From Flavobacteriales bacterium (GTDB lineage Bacteria > Bacteroidota > Bacteroidia > Flavobacteriales_F > PHOS-HE28): a DNA stretch of 64,000 bases. Shown piece by piece: positions 26,137 through 36,600 of the stretch. Every line of letters starts with the position of its first letter. Within the stretch, counting starts at the first letter, position 1. The notes under the pieces were generated by a model. The model saw nothing but the letters and a program-made list of their open reading frames with translations, was not told the origin of the DNA and searched no databases. A program made the translations under genes and the position numbers. The stretch lies in contig JAHCIA010000001.1 of assembly GCA_026129465.1 (NCBI GenBank), positions 2,617,964-2,681,963 of the forward strand. Reading direction: 5' to 3'.

Positions 26137-27303
26137 ATGACCAGACACATCGCCATCCTCGGCAGCACCGGCTCCATCGGCACACAGGCCCTGGAGGTGG
26201 TGCGCGAACATCCGGACCGCTTCCAGGCGGAGTTGCTCACCTGTGGCAGCAACACGGACCTGCTGGTCGAGCAGGCACTGGAGTTCAAGCCCAATGCCGT
26301 GGTCATCGGCGATAACGCCAAGCTGGAGGCGGTGAAGGAGGTGCTTTTCCCGCAGGGTATCAAGGTCTACGCGGGTGCCGAAGCGCTGGAACAGGCCGTG
26401 ACCATGGAGGGCATAGACCTGGTGCTCACCGCGCTGGTGGGCTACGCCGGGCTGCGCCCTACGCTGGCCGCCATCGGAGCGGGGAAACCCATCGCCCTGG
26501 CCAACAAGGAGACGCTGGTGGTGGCCGGCGACCTGGTCACCGCCGCGGCGCGCGACAAGGGCGTGGACCTCTATCCGGTGGACAGCGAACACAGCGCCAT
26601 CTTCCAATGCATGGCCGGCGAGTGGCACAACCCCATCGAAAAGATCGTGCTCACCGCCAGTGGGGGGCCCTTCCGGGGGAAGACCCGCGCCGAACTGGCG
26701 GGTGTCACCAAGGTCCAGGCGTTGAAGCACCCCAACTGGACCATGGGCGCCAAGATCACCATCGACAGCGCCACGCTGATGAACAAAGGGCTGGAGGCGA
26801 TCGAGGCCAGGTGGCTCTTCAACCTGAAGCGCAAGCAGATCGAGATCGTCACGCATCCGCAAAGCATCATCCACAGCATCGTGCAGTTCCGCGATGGCAG
26901 CATGAAGGCGCAGATGGGCCTGCCGGACATGAAGCTCCCCATCCTCTACGCCATGGCCTATCCGGACCGCCCCGCAACGGCTTGGCCGCGCTTCGACTTC
27001 ACACGCCACCCCACGCTCACCTTCGAACAGCCGGACCTGGACACATTCCGCAACCTGGCGCTGGCCCTGGAGGCCATGGACCAGGGCGGCAACGCCCCCT
27101 GCGTGCTCAACGCCGCCAATGAGGTGGCCGTTGAACTTTTCCTGCGGGACGCCATCGGCTTCCTGGAAATGAGCGACCTGGTGGAACATACCCTGACCAG
27201 GGTGCCACACATCGCCAGGCCCACACTGGCCGACCTGGAGGCCACGGACGCCGAAGCACGCCGAATCGCACGCGCACGCAACACCCACGCATGGAATTCC
27301 TGA
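26137..27303 (+). CDS. dxr: 1-deoxy-D-xylulose-5-phosphate reductoisomerase
   Basis: 388 residues. The NADPH-binding motif is at the very start (HIAILGSTGSIGTQALEVV). Active-site segments LANKETLVVAG, PVDSEHSAIFQCM, LTASGGPFRG and HPNWTMGAKITIDSATLMNKGLE are all present, including the metal-binding D and E residues of PVDSEHSA. It catalyses the second step of the methylerythritol phosphate route to isoprenoids. The ATG at 26137 begins the conserved N-terminus; the frame upstream is not family-like. The 3' end overlaps the rseP start by 13 bp, so the two are translationally coupled. The dxr-rseP order is common in bacteria. Confidence 0.95.
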   Translation: MTRHIAILGSTGSIGTQALEVVREHPDRFQAELLTCGSNTDLLVEQALEFKPNAVVIGDNAKLEAVKEVLFPQGIKVYAGAEALEQAVTMEGIDLVLTALVGYAGLRPTLAAIGAGKPIALANKETLVVAGDLVTAAARDKGVDLYPVDSEHSAIFQCMAGEWHNPIEKIVLTASGGPFRGKTRAELAGVTKVQALKHPNWTMGAKITIDSATLMNKGLEAIEARWLFNLKRKQIEIVTHPQSIIHSIVQFRDGSMKAQMGLPDMKLPILYAMAYPDRPATAWPRFDFTRHPTLTFEQPDLDTFRNLALALEAMDQGGNAPCVLNAANEVAVELFLRDAIGFLEMSDLVEHTLTRVPHIARPTLADLEATDAEARRIARARNTHAWNS

Positions 27304-28616
27304 CCAAAGCCGCCCAGCTCATCCTGAGTCTCTCCATCCTCGTGGTGCTCCATGAGTTGGGCCACTTCCTGCCGGCACGCTGGTTCAGAACGCGCGTGGA
27401 GAAGTTCTATCTCTTCTTCGATTGGAAGTTCTCGCTGTGGAAGAAGAAGGTCGGCGATACCGAGTTCGGCATCGGCTGGATCCCCCTGGGCGGCTATGTG
27501 AAGATCGCCGGCATGGTGGACGAGAGCATGGACACCGAGCAGATGAAACGCCCGCCCCAGCCTTGGGAGTTCCGCAGCAAACCCGCCTGGCAGCGCCTCA
27601 TCATCATGGTGGGCGGGGTCACCGTGAACCTGTTGCTGGGCATGGCCATCTACATCGCCATCCTCTTCGTGTGGGGCCGAGACTATCTGCCCTTGGCCGA
27701 GGTGCGCTACGGCGTGCATCCCAGCCAAACGATGAAGGAGGAAGGGCTGCTCGATGGCGACCGCATTCTTGGTCTTGGAACACGCGAGCCGAAGACCCTG
27801 GAAGAGACCACGCGCGCCATCCTCATCGAGGGCGAACGCATCGTGCGTGTGGAGCGTGACGGCATGCCCATGGAAGTGGTGCTTTCGCCGGACGTGGAGC
27901 AGCGCATCCTGGACCGCAATGAACGCGTCCTCTTCGCGCCGCGCGTGCCCTTTGTGGTGGACACCGTGATGGCCGGCGGCACCGCATCGGGCACCGGCAT
28001 CCGCAAGGGCGACCGCGTGATCGCCGTGGATGGCGAGGACACGCGCTACTTCAACGATTTCCGCGAGCGCATGCAGGAGCGCAAGGGCATGAAGGCCACG
28101 GTGACCGTGGAGCGTGAAGGCGAACGGCTGGACTTCGCCATGGCAGTGAACGAGCAGGGTCTCGTGGGTCTCGGCAACCGGCCACCTTCGGCCTGGTTCA
28201 CCCTGGAGCATGAGCGCTTCGGCCTGATGGCCTCCATCCCCGCGGGGATCCGCTTCGGTTGGGAGACCCTGGGCAGCTATGTCAGCTCCATGCGCCTGCT
28301 CTTCAGCAGCGCGGGCGCCAAGCAAGTGGGCGGTTTCGGCACGCTGGGCAGCCTCTTCAGCCCCACCTGGGACTGGCAGCGTTTCTGGGAAATGACCGCC
28401 TTCCTCAGCATCATCCTCGCCTTCATGAACATCCTGCCCATCCCGGCGCTCGATGGCGGGCACGTGGTCTTCCTGCTCTATGAGATGGTCACCGGCCGCA
28501 CACCCAACCAGCGCGTGCTGGAGGTGGCGCAGATGATCGGCATTTTCCTGCTGCTGGGTCTGCTGCTCTACGCCAACGGCAACGACCTCTTCAAGGCCCT
28601 CACGGGCGGATTCTGA
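27291..28616 (+). CDS. rseP: Site-2 intramembrane zinc protease RseP
   Basis: 441 residues. The zinc motif HELGH is at residues 21-25 in the first membrane helix. Two PDZ-like segments lie in the periplasmic region (around SQTMKEEGLLDGDRILGLG and GTGIRKGDRVIAVDGEDT). The second catalytic motif, NILPIPALDGGHV, lies near residue 380, in the C-terminal membrane part. RseP cleaves membrane-bound anti-sigma factors or remnant signal peptides. The start codon lies inside the 3' end of dxr. No anti-sigma/sigma pair is nearby, so the substrate is not indicated. Confidence 0.93.
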   Translation: MEFLTKAAQLILSLSILVVLHELGHFLPARWFRTRVEKFYLFFDWKFSLWKKKVGDTEFGIGWIPLGGYVKIAGMVDESMDTEQMKRPPQPWEFRSKPAWQRLIIMVGGVTVNLLLGMAIYIAILFVWGRDYLPLAEVRYGVHPSQTMKEEGLLDGDRILGLGTREPKTLEETTRAILIEGERIVRVERDGMPMEVVLSPDVEQRILDRNERVLFAPRVPFVVDTVMAGGTASGTGIRKGDRVIAVDGEDTRYFNDFRERMQERKGMKATVTVEREGERLDFAMAVNEQGLVGLGNRPPSAWFTLEHERFGLMASIPAGIRFGWETLGSYVSSMRLLFSSAGAKQVGGFGTLGSLFSPTWDWQRFWEMTAFLSIILAFMNILPIPALDGGHVVFLLYEMVTGRTPNQRVLEVAQMIGIFLLLGLLLYANGNDLFKALTGGF

Positions 28617-28655
28617 TAGAACCCGGCCGGGATCGCCGGAGTACAAAGGGCCCGC

Positions 28656-29132
28656 ATGCGAAGACTGGACCCCAGATACCTGCCCGAGAGCAACAAGCAG
28701 CTGGTGAAGTTCGGCTTCATCGGTGTGCTGGCCGTGCTCACGGATTTGTCCGCCTATTGGGTCTTCCTCAACACACTGCCGGAGAACGCCATGCCCGGCG
28801 CCCTGGGCAATGAGGCCCTCGCCAAGACCATGTCGTTCCTATGCGGGTTGATGGTGACCTACCACCTCAACAAGCGCTGGACCTGGCGCCGTCGCGACCG
28901 CAACGACCGCCGCCTGGTGAAGTTCATGCTCACCTACGGCTTCTCCCTGCTGCTGAACGTGGGCATCAATTCCGGCCTGTTGCACGCCCTCCACAATTGG
29001 GACCTGCTCGCCGAAGTGCCCAACAAGTACCTGGTGGCCTTCATCGGCGCCACAGGCTTCTGTTCGGCCTTCAATTTCATGGGCCAGAAGTTCTGGATCT
29101 TCCGGTCGCGGGAAGTGCCCGAAGCGGCCTGA
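28656..29132 (+). CDS. GtrA family membrane protein
   Basis: 158 residues with four membrane helices in the GtrA pattern: LVKFGFIGVLAVLTDLSAYW, a second with MSFLCGLMVTYHLNKRWTWRRR (the conserved N-K-x-W-T-W/F motif), then LVKFMLTYGFSLLLNVGIN and VAFIGATGFCSAFNFMGQKFWIF. GtrA-type proteins are thought to flip or help transfer lipid-linked sugars for cell-surface polysaccharides. It follows rseP by 39 bp. No glycosyltransferase partner is adjacent. Confidence 0.88.
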   Translation: MRRLDPRYLPESNKQLVKFGFIGVLAVLTDLSAYWVFLNTLPENAMPGALGNEALAKTMSFLCGLMVTYHLNKRWTWRRRDRNDRRLVKFMLTYGFSLLLNVGINSGLLHALHNWDLLAEVPNKYLVAFIGATGFCSAFNFMGQKFWIFRSREVPEAA

Positions 29133-29180
29133 GAACCTCGCCCCGACGGCTCTCGTAGGAGGCCCCCAAGCCCCTGAGCC

Positions 29181-29540
29181 ATGCCGCATGTGATCCTGGT
29201 GGAGGACGACGCCCTGGTGCGCAAACTGCTCGAGAAGCGCCTTATCGAGGCCGGTTGGAACGTTTCCGCGCTGCGCGATGGCCGTGGGCTGGTCCCGCTC
29301 CTCGCCGAACATCCTGCGGACCTGATCCTGCTGGACCTGGGCCTGCCCTACTTGGACGGACTGGCGCTGGTGGAGGAGATCCGCGCACAAGGCATCGAGG
29401 TCCCCGTGCTCGTGCTCACCGCGTACGAACTGCCGCATTTGCACGCCACCGTGCGCGGCACCGGCGCCAACGACCTGATGACCAAGCCCTACGACCAGGA
29501 GGAGCTTCTGCTGCGCATGCGGCGCCTGCTCGCCGCTTGA
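29181..29540 (+). CDS. Stand-alone response regulator receiver
   Basis: 119 residues, a receiver domain only. Conserved residues are present: acidic pair E8-D9-D10, phosphoacceptor D52 in LILLDLGLPYLDG, T80 in VLVLTAYE and K102 in MTKPYD. There is no output domain and no histidine kinase nearby, so the partner kinase is encoded elsewhere. It may act by protein interaction, like CheY or phosphorelay intermediates. Confidence 0.9.
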   Translation: MPHVILVEDDALVRKLLEKRLIEAGWNVSALRDGRGLVPLLAEHPADLILLDLGLPYLDGLALVEEIRAQGIEVPVLVLTAYELPHLHATVRGTGANDLMTKPYDQEELLLRMRRLLAA

Positions 29541-29565
29541 TCGCGCCCCGGCCGATCTTCGCGGA

Positions 29566-30597
29566 GTGTCCTACCATCCGGATGTGATCCTGCTGGGCCA
29601 TGGCATCGCCGGTGCGGTGCTGGCAGAAACGCTGCTGGCGCGTGGACTTCGCGTGCATGTGTACGATCGCAAGCTGCCAGGCAACGCCTCCATGGCCGCC
29701 GCGGGTGTGGTGAATCCCTTGGTGCTGAAGCGCGAAACGCCGAGCTGGCGCGCACAGGAGCTGCTGCCGATGGCCGAAGCATGCTACAGGAAGATGGAGC
29801 AACGACTGGGGGCGCATCTCTGGCACCCCATGGAATTGGTGCGCCTGTTCCCTGACGAAGCGACAGCGCAACGATGGGACCTTGCGATGCGCGATCCGAT
29901 CACCTCGTCCTTCATCGATCGTCGTGAGCAGCCGGCGGTGGAAGCGGCGCCGTTGCGGCCATGCCATGGATACGGCACCGCTCACCGCGCGGCCTGGCTG
30001 GACGTGCCGGCCATGCTGGAGTTGCAACGCCGCGACCTGCTGAAGCGCGGAGCGTTCACTGAAAGCGAGATCTCCGACGCGGACATCGAAGTCCATGGGA
30101 CCGGGATAAGGGTCGCAGGGATGGACGCCCAGTGGTTGGTGCGCTGCACAGGGGCTTTCAAAGCGATGCCGGGCATGGTGCCCGTGAAGGGGGAGGGACT
30201 CACTGTGAGGCTGTCCGGATTGCGCATGGATCGCATGCTGCACAGGGGCGTATTCCTGCTGCCCCAGGGCGGGGAGGTCTATCGCGCGGGGGCCACCTTC
30301 CAATGGGACGATGTCTGGAGCGGCCCTACTGATGCGGCACGTGAAGGACTCCTTCGGAAGATCGACACCATGACACCCGCTCCGGCCCAGGTGCTCGACC
30401 ATTGGAGCGGTGTCCGGCCCACCTCGCGCGATCGTCGTCCGATCATGGGCCGGACCTCGGCCCACGAAGCGGTGCTGAACGGGCTGGGTTCGCGCGGCGT
30501 GTTGCTGGCACCATGGTGCGCGGATCACCTCGCGGGACATCTGCTGGATGGAGCGCCCCTCGATCCCGAGGTTGACGTGGTGCGCTTCACAGCTTGA
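29566..30597 (+). CDS. FAD-dependent oxidoreductase (DAO family)
   Basis: 343 residues from a GTG start. The dinucleotide-binding motif ILLGHGIAGAVLAETLLARGLRVHVYDRK is at the N-terminus, followed by NASMAAAGVVNPL. The C-terminal end has the family's GVRPTSRDRRPIMGR segment and the second FAD contact GLGSRGVLLAPWCADHLAGHL. This is the D-amino-acid oxidase/glycine oxidase/MnmC-like fold; the substrate is unknown. A GATCTTCG box ends 4 bp before the GTG. The stop lies 64 bp before the macroglobulin gene. Confidence 0.82.
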   Translation: MSYHPDVILLGHGIAGAVLAETLLARGLRVHVYDRKLPGNASMAAAGVVNPLVLKRETPSWRAQELLPMAEACYRKMEQRLGAHLWHPMELVRLFPDEATAQRWDLAMRDPITSSFIDRREQPAVEAAPLRPCHGYGTAHRAAWLDVPAMLELQRRDLLKRGAFTESEISDADIEVHGTGIRVAGMDAQWLVRCTGAFKAMPGMVPVKGEGLTVRLSGLRMDRMLHRGVFLLPQGGEVYRAGATFQWDDVWSGPTDAAREGLLRKIDTMTPAPAQVLDHWSGVRPTSRDRRPIMGRTSAHEAVLNGLGSRGVLLAPWCADHLAGHLLDGAPLDPEVDVVRFTA

Positions 30598-30661
30598 TCG
30601 GGATCCGACTTCTTTCGCTCGCCGCCCATGCGCGAGCTTTGTGCATTCCCCGACCCCACCC

Positions 30662-33600
30662 ATGCGCAGCTCGTCCTTGGCGGTCCGCTTGATCGCGCTG
30701 TTCGCGGTCGCGCTGTCGGGCTCCTGCGTTTCGCACAAGGAGGTCATCACCGCGGATCGTCCTGCGGACCCACGTTGGACGCGCATGGACAGCTTGGTGG
30801 GGAAGGGCCTCTACGCTTCCGCGCGCGAACTGGCCGACAGCCTTCGCACGGAGGCACAGCGGAGCGGCGACTGGCGCACGGAGTTCCGCGCGTGGATGTC
30901 GGCGGCGCGGTCGCGGCTGGCCACCGGCGATGGGATGGGCGCCGTGCTCGCGGACATGGAAGGGCGGTTGCGGGAATTGAGCGACAGCACACGGCCGCCG
31001 TTGCGCGAAAGCGAGTTGGCGGAAGGCATTTGGCGTGAGGAGGACCGCGGTCATGTGCCCCTGCGTCAATTGTTGCACAGCGCGCTGGGCCAGGCCTATT
31101 GGGAGCACTATCAGCAATGGCGATGGCAGGTACTGGAGCGCACCCCCACCGATCAAGTGGGCGAGCCCGCCGAGATCGACACCTGGGACCAGCGCATGTA
31201 CATGCGGCGCATCACGGCGCACTACCGAGCATCGCTCATCCCCGCGGATACGCTGGCGTGGATCCCGGCGGCGGAATTGCGCGAGCTGCTGATCGAGGAG
31301 GTTTCGGCTCCCAGCCCCCTGTTCCCGAAGGACCCATGGACGCGCAGTGGATCCATGGACGAACCAAGCCTGTTGGACCTGCTCGCGCGGCGTGCTTTGG
31401 CGGTGCTGCGCAACACCGAAACGCGCATCACCTCGCCGCTCGATCCCTTCCGCATCACGGACCCCAGGGCCTTCGACCTCTTCGAGTACTTCGCCGACCG
31501 CATCATCCTCCATCAGGATACGCTCGCTTGGGAACTGCAGGCCATGCGTGCCATGCAGGTGATGGAGCAGGGCCACTTGCGCGATGATGACCCCGAGGCG
31601 CTCACCTATGCCACGTTGGATCGCCTGGCTTTCGTGCATGAGCGTGCCGCCATCGAAGGCCATGACAGCCTCTACGCCGATGCCTTGGAACGTCTTCGCC
31701 AGCGTGTACGTCGTGTTCCGGCGTTCAGCGAGGCCACCGTGCACCTGGCCCGCTGGCGTGCCCAGCGTGGAACGCTGTACGACCCGCTCATCGGCGATGC
31801 ATGGAAGGAGGAACGTCGCAAGGCGGTGACCCTCTGCGATGAAGCGATCGCCGCCTGGCCGAACTCCTTCGGCGCGCGCAACGCGGAAGCACTCAAGGCC
31901 AGGTTGCTGGCGCCGGACCTCCAGCTTCGCACGGAGCAGGCCGTATCGCCCGGCGCTCCTTTCCGTGCGCTGCTCGGCTACACCAACCTGGAACGGGTGC
32001 ATCTGCGCGTGGTGAAGGACCCTGCCGGGCCATTGGATGAAGCACGCCATGGCCCGGTGCTGGAGCAGCAGTTGTTGCTGGCCAGGCCTGTGGCGGCGTG
32101 GCATGTGGATCCGCCCGATGATGGCGACCTGAGCCCGCACCACGTGGAGTTGCCGATCGCGGGCCTCCCCTTGGGCCGCTATGTGTTGATCGCTTGCGAT
32201 GCGGACGGCTTCCGGCATGGTGTGGACCGCATCGCGCATGCGGCCTTCCAAGTGACCGGGCTGGCCATGGCGGATCGTGCGCACGGCACGTCGGCGGAAG
32301 TGGTGGTGGTGGACCGCATCACCGGTTCGCCCAAGCAGGGCGCACGCGTCACAGCTTGGATGCGCACACGCGAACAGGGCGCGCAGCGCTGGCGGATGGC
32401 AGGCACCTGGAACACCGATGCGGATGGCATCGTGCGCGCCACATTGGGCGACGACCAGGGGAACATGCGATGGTCCGTCGTGGATGGCGCGGACGAATGC
32501 TACAGTGGCCATCGCTGGGTCTTTCCCTGGTCATCCGGTCCGGACGCGGACAGCCTGCGCACTTTCCTTTTCACCGATCGCGCCATCTACAGGCCGGGTC
32601 AGGACATCCACTTCAAGGGCATCGTTACCGTGGCGCGCGGCGGCACCACCGTTACGAAAGCGGGGCATGCCACCGCGCTTGTCGTTTACGATGCGAACGG
32701 ACAGCAGGTGGATTCGATACCCGTGACCACGGATGCCCATGGCGCTTTCCATGGCCGAACGCGCGCACCGGCTGGACTGGCCGGCACCATGCGCTTGGAG
32801 GAACGCACCGGCAGCCAGTGGGTGCGCGTGGAGGAGTACAAGCGCCCTTCCTTCGAGGTGCGATTCGATACCGCCGCCGTGGAAGCGCGGCTGGATGCAC
32901 CGGTGCGACTCAGCGGTTCGGCGGCCACCTATGCGGGCGTCCCTTTGGATGACGCGCACGTGCGCTTTACCGTGCGGCGCAGCACCCGCATGCCTTGGTG
33001 GAGCAGAGGTTGGTTCCCGGGCTCCGGCCGGCCGGAGGAAGTGGCCACAGGCACCACGCGAACGGATGCGCAGGGCATGTTCGCGTGGGTGTTCACGCCA
33101 CGATCCGATCCCCGCTTCACCGGCCCGTACGCACCGATACACAGCTACACGATCACCGCCGAGGTCACGGCGCAGGGAGGAGAAACGCGGCAGGGCGAGA
33201 CCGTTGTCCATGCGGGCAAGTGGGGATCCGAGATCGACCTGGACAACCTGGAAGCATTGGACCGCAGCACCGTGGACAGTCTGCCGATCGCTGTACGGGA
33301 TCTCGCTGGGCGCGTACTGGATCGATCGATCGACGTGCGCATCGAGCGCTTGGTGCCACCACGCGGAGCACCTCGTCCACCCAGACCCTGGCCACGTCCG
33401 GATCGCCTCTTGCCGGGGCAGGAGCCCGATCCGCGCGACATCGATCCCGTGGATGCCGAGGCGGATTCGACACTCCTGGATCTCCGCGGCTGGCGCAGTG
33501 GCCGGGGCGCCATTCCTTTGCCCGGGATACGCGACTGGTATGTAGGCGGCTACCGCATCACCATTCGCACAGCGGATGGATCGGGCGATACGCTGGAGGT

Positions 33601-36600
33601 CCGGCAGCACTTCACCGTGTTCGATCCGGGCGTGGAGCGAAGCGGGTTCGCGCAGGAAGCCATCAGCATCCGTCCGATGAGGACGCGCGCAGGACCCGGC
33701 GACCATGCGGAATGGCTCATCGGCACCACGACGCCCTACGCGCGTGTGCTCATGCAGGTGGAGCGCGAGGGGCACATCGCGGTCACGCGGTGGTTCATGC
33801 TGCGCAACGAGCAACAGCTGGTACGCATCCCGGTGCAGGAGGATGACCTCGGGGGTTTCGCGGTGCACTTCCTGGCGATGCACCAAGGCCATGCGGTGAA
33901 CAGCACACAGGTGGTGGAAGTGCCTTGGGACAACAAGGAGCTCCAGGTGGAGTGGATGCGCTTCCGCGACAGGACCATGCCGGGCGCCGAGGAAGAATGG
34001 CGCTTGCGCATCACCGGACCGGCGCGTGAGCAGGTCGCCGCCCAGGTGCTGGCCGCGATGTACGACGCTTCGCTGGACCAGTTCGTGCCGCATGCCTTCC
34101 ACATGTTCCAATGGCCGGCCTACCAGGTGCGCAAGGGTTGGCAGCGAGTGGAACCGATCGGTGTGCGTCATGCGATACGCATGCACCGGCCGGACGACCT
34201 GCCGCGCGATACGCTGCGCACATGGCCGGAGATCGACATCCGATGGTCATGGTGGAGTGATGAAGGATCCGTGTTCGACCGGATCTTCGGTGGAAACATG
34301 CGGGGCGCAGGCGGACCAGGCGATGAAGGCCAGCCCATGGAGGGCGATAGCGGTTCGCTCGAGATGGCACAGGCTGGAACGCCTGTGGAGCAGGACAAGC
34401 CTGTGGCCGGGAGTGAACCTTTGCCGGCACCATGGCGCAGCGACTTCCGCGAAACGGGCTTCTTCTTCCCCGACCTCCTCACGGACGCGGATGGTGAGGT
34501 GGTCCTGCGCTTCACCATGCCCGAGGCGCTCACCCGCTGGCGGATCCTTGGACTGGCGCATACCCCGGACCTGAAGCTCGCCGCCTTTGAGCGCGAGGTG
34601 GTGACCAGCAAACCCATGATGGTGATGCCCAACCTGCCGCGATCCCTGCGCGAGAGCGACCGCATCACACTCACCGCGCGCATCGATGTGCTGGAGGGGG
34701 ATACGCTGGAAGGCAAGGCGCGTTTGCGTCTGATCGATCCGCAAAGCGGAAAGAGCATCGAAGGGCTGGTCGGCCTCGCCATCCAGGAGCAGCCGTTCAC
34801 GGCGGCGCCCGGTGCCAGCGCGGTGGTGGCATGGAACGTGGCCGTCATGCCCGGCCTGGAGGCCGTTTCCATTCGGATGGAAGCGCGCGCGGATGGACAT
34901 GCCGATGGCGAGGAGCATATGCTGCCGGTGCTCTCCGATCGTGTGCTGGTCACCAACAGTCTGCCGATGTCCTGGCCTGGCAAAGGCGTCCGCATCTTCG
35001 AGTCGCCCGCGTTGCTCGCATCCGGATCGTCGCCCACGCTGCGCCACGAGGGGTTGATGCTGGAGGTGACACCGAACCCCGCGTGGCAGGCGGTGCAGGC
35101 GCTGCCCTATATGATGGAGTTCCCCCATGCCTGTGCGGAGCAGATCTTCAGCAGGTTCTACGCCAACGCGCTCGCGGCGCATGTCACGCGCGAAAGACCC
35201 GCCATCCGCAAGGTCTTCGATGCATGGCGCGAAACGGCGATCACGGGCGGCCCCGACGCTTTCCTGGCGGCTTTGGAGAAGAACCCCATGTTGAAAGGGA
35301 TCGTGCTGGAGGAAACGCCCTGGGTGGCGCAGGCGAAGGATGATGGCGAACGCAGGAAGCGCATCGCCCTGCTCTTCGATCTGGAACGCATGGCCGCCGA
35401 ACAGGACAGGGCGGCTAGGGAGTTGCGCGACATGCAACTGGCCGATGGTTCCTGGCCGTGGTTCAGCGGGATGGGCGCCTCGCGCTGGGTCACACAGCAC
35501 ATCGTGGCGGGTTTCGGCCATCTGCAGCGCACCAGCGCCGCCGACCTGCGGCATCGCGGGGAGATCGATCGCATGGTGGACCGGGCGCGTGATTGGTTGG
35601 GCAAGGAACTCGTACGCGACCATCGCCGCCGCGAAAGAGAACTGGACCGGGCGGAGCGGGAGACGTACCTGCCACGTTACGATGAACTGCATCTGCTCTA
35701 TGCGCGCGGCTTCTTGGAGGGTGGCTTCGATCTCCCGGAGATCGCCGCCGCGGCGCGCTATCTGCGGGAACGCGCCGCCGCCCAATGGACGCGCTACGGC
35801 TTGCAGGAACAGGCGATGCTGGCCTTGATCCTGCACCGTGCGGGAGACCACACCACCGCGCGCGATATTCTGGCCTCGCTGAAGGAGCGATCCACCCGGA
35901 ACGACGAGTTCGGCATGTATTGGAAGAGCTTCAAGCCTGGCATGGACCGGCAGCAGTTCCCCACCGAGACCTTCGCCCTCCTGATCGAAGCATTCCACGA
36001 AGCGGGCCGCGACAGTGCGGCCGTGGATGGCCTGCGCCACCACCTGCTTACCCTGAAGCGAAGCACGGATTGGGGCACCACCACGGCCACCGCGGCAGCG
36101 GTGCACGCCCTGCTGCTCACGGGCCCCGATCTTTTGGAGGAAAGCACCCTGCCCCTGGTGGATGTTGGTGGTGAACGGGTGAAGTTCGATGCGGCCCAAG
36201 CGGGCACCGGCCACCTGGAGAAACACTGGGATGGGGACCGCGTGAAGCCCGGGATGGGGCGCATAAGGATCGAAAAGTTGGAGGAGGGGCCGATGTGGGC
36301 CGCCTTGCATTGGCGATACCTGGAAAAGATGGACGCGCTATCCCCGGCAGGTGGGCCTTTCAGCGTGGAACGGTCGCTGCACCTGCGGGAAGGCGGTGCT
36401 GGTGGTACCCGGCTGGTGCCCCTGGCCGAAGCACGGCCGCTTGTGCCGGGAGACCGTCTTACAGTGCGCGTGGTGCTCGTGACAGATCGCTGGTTGGACC
36501 ACGTGCATCTGAAGGACCTGCGCGCCGCCGGCCTGGAACCTGTGGAGGTGTTGAGCGGTGCGCATGGGCAGGGCGGAACGACCCACTACCGCAGCATCCG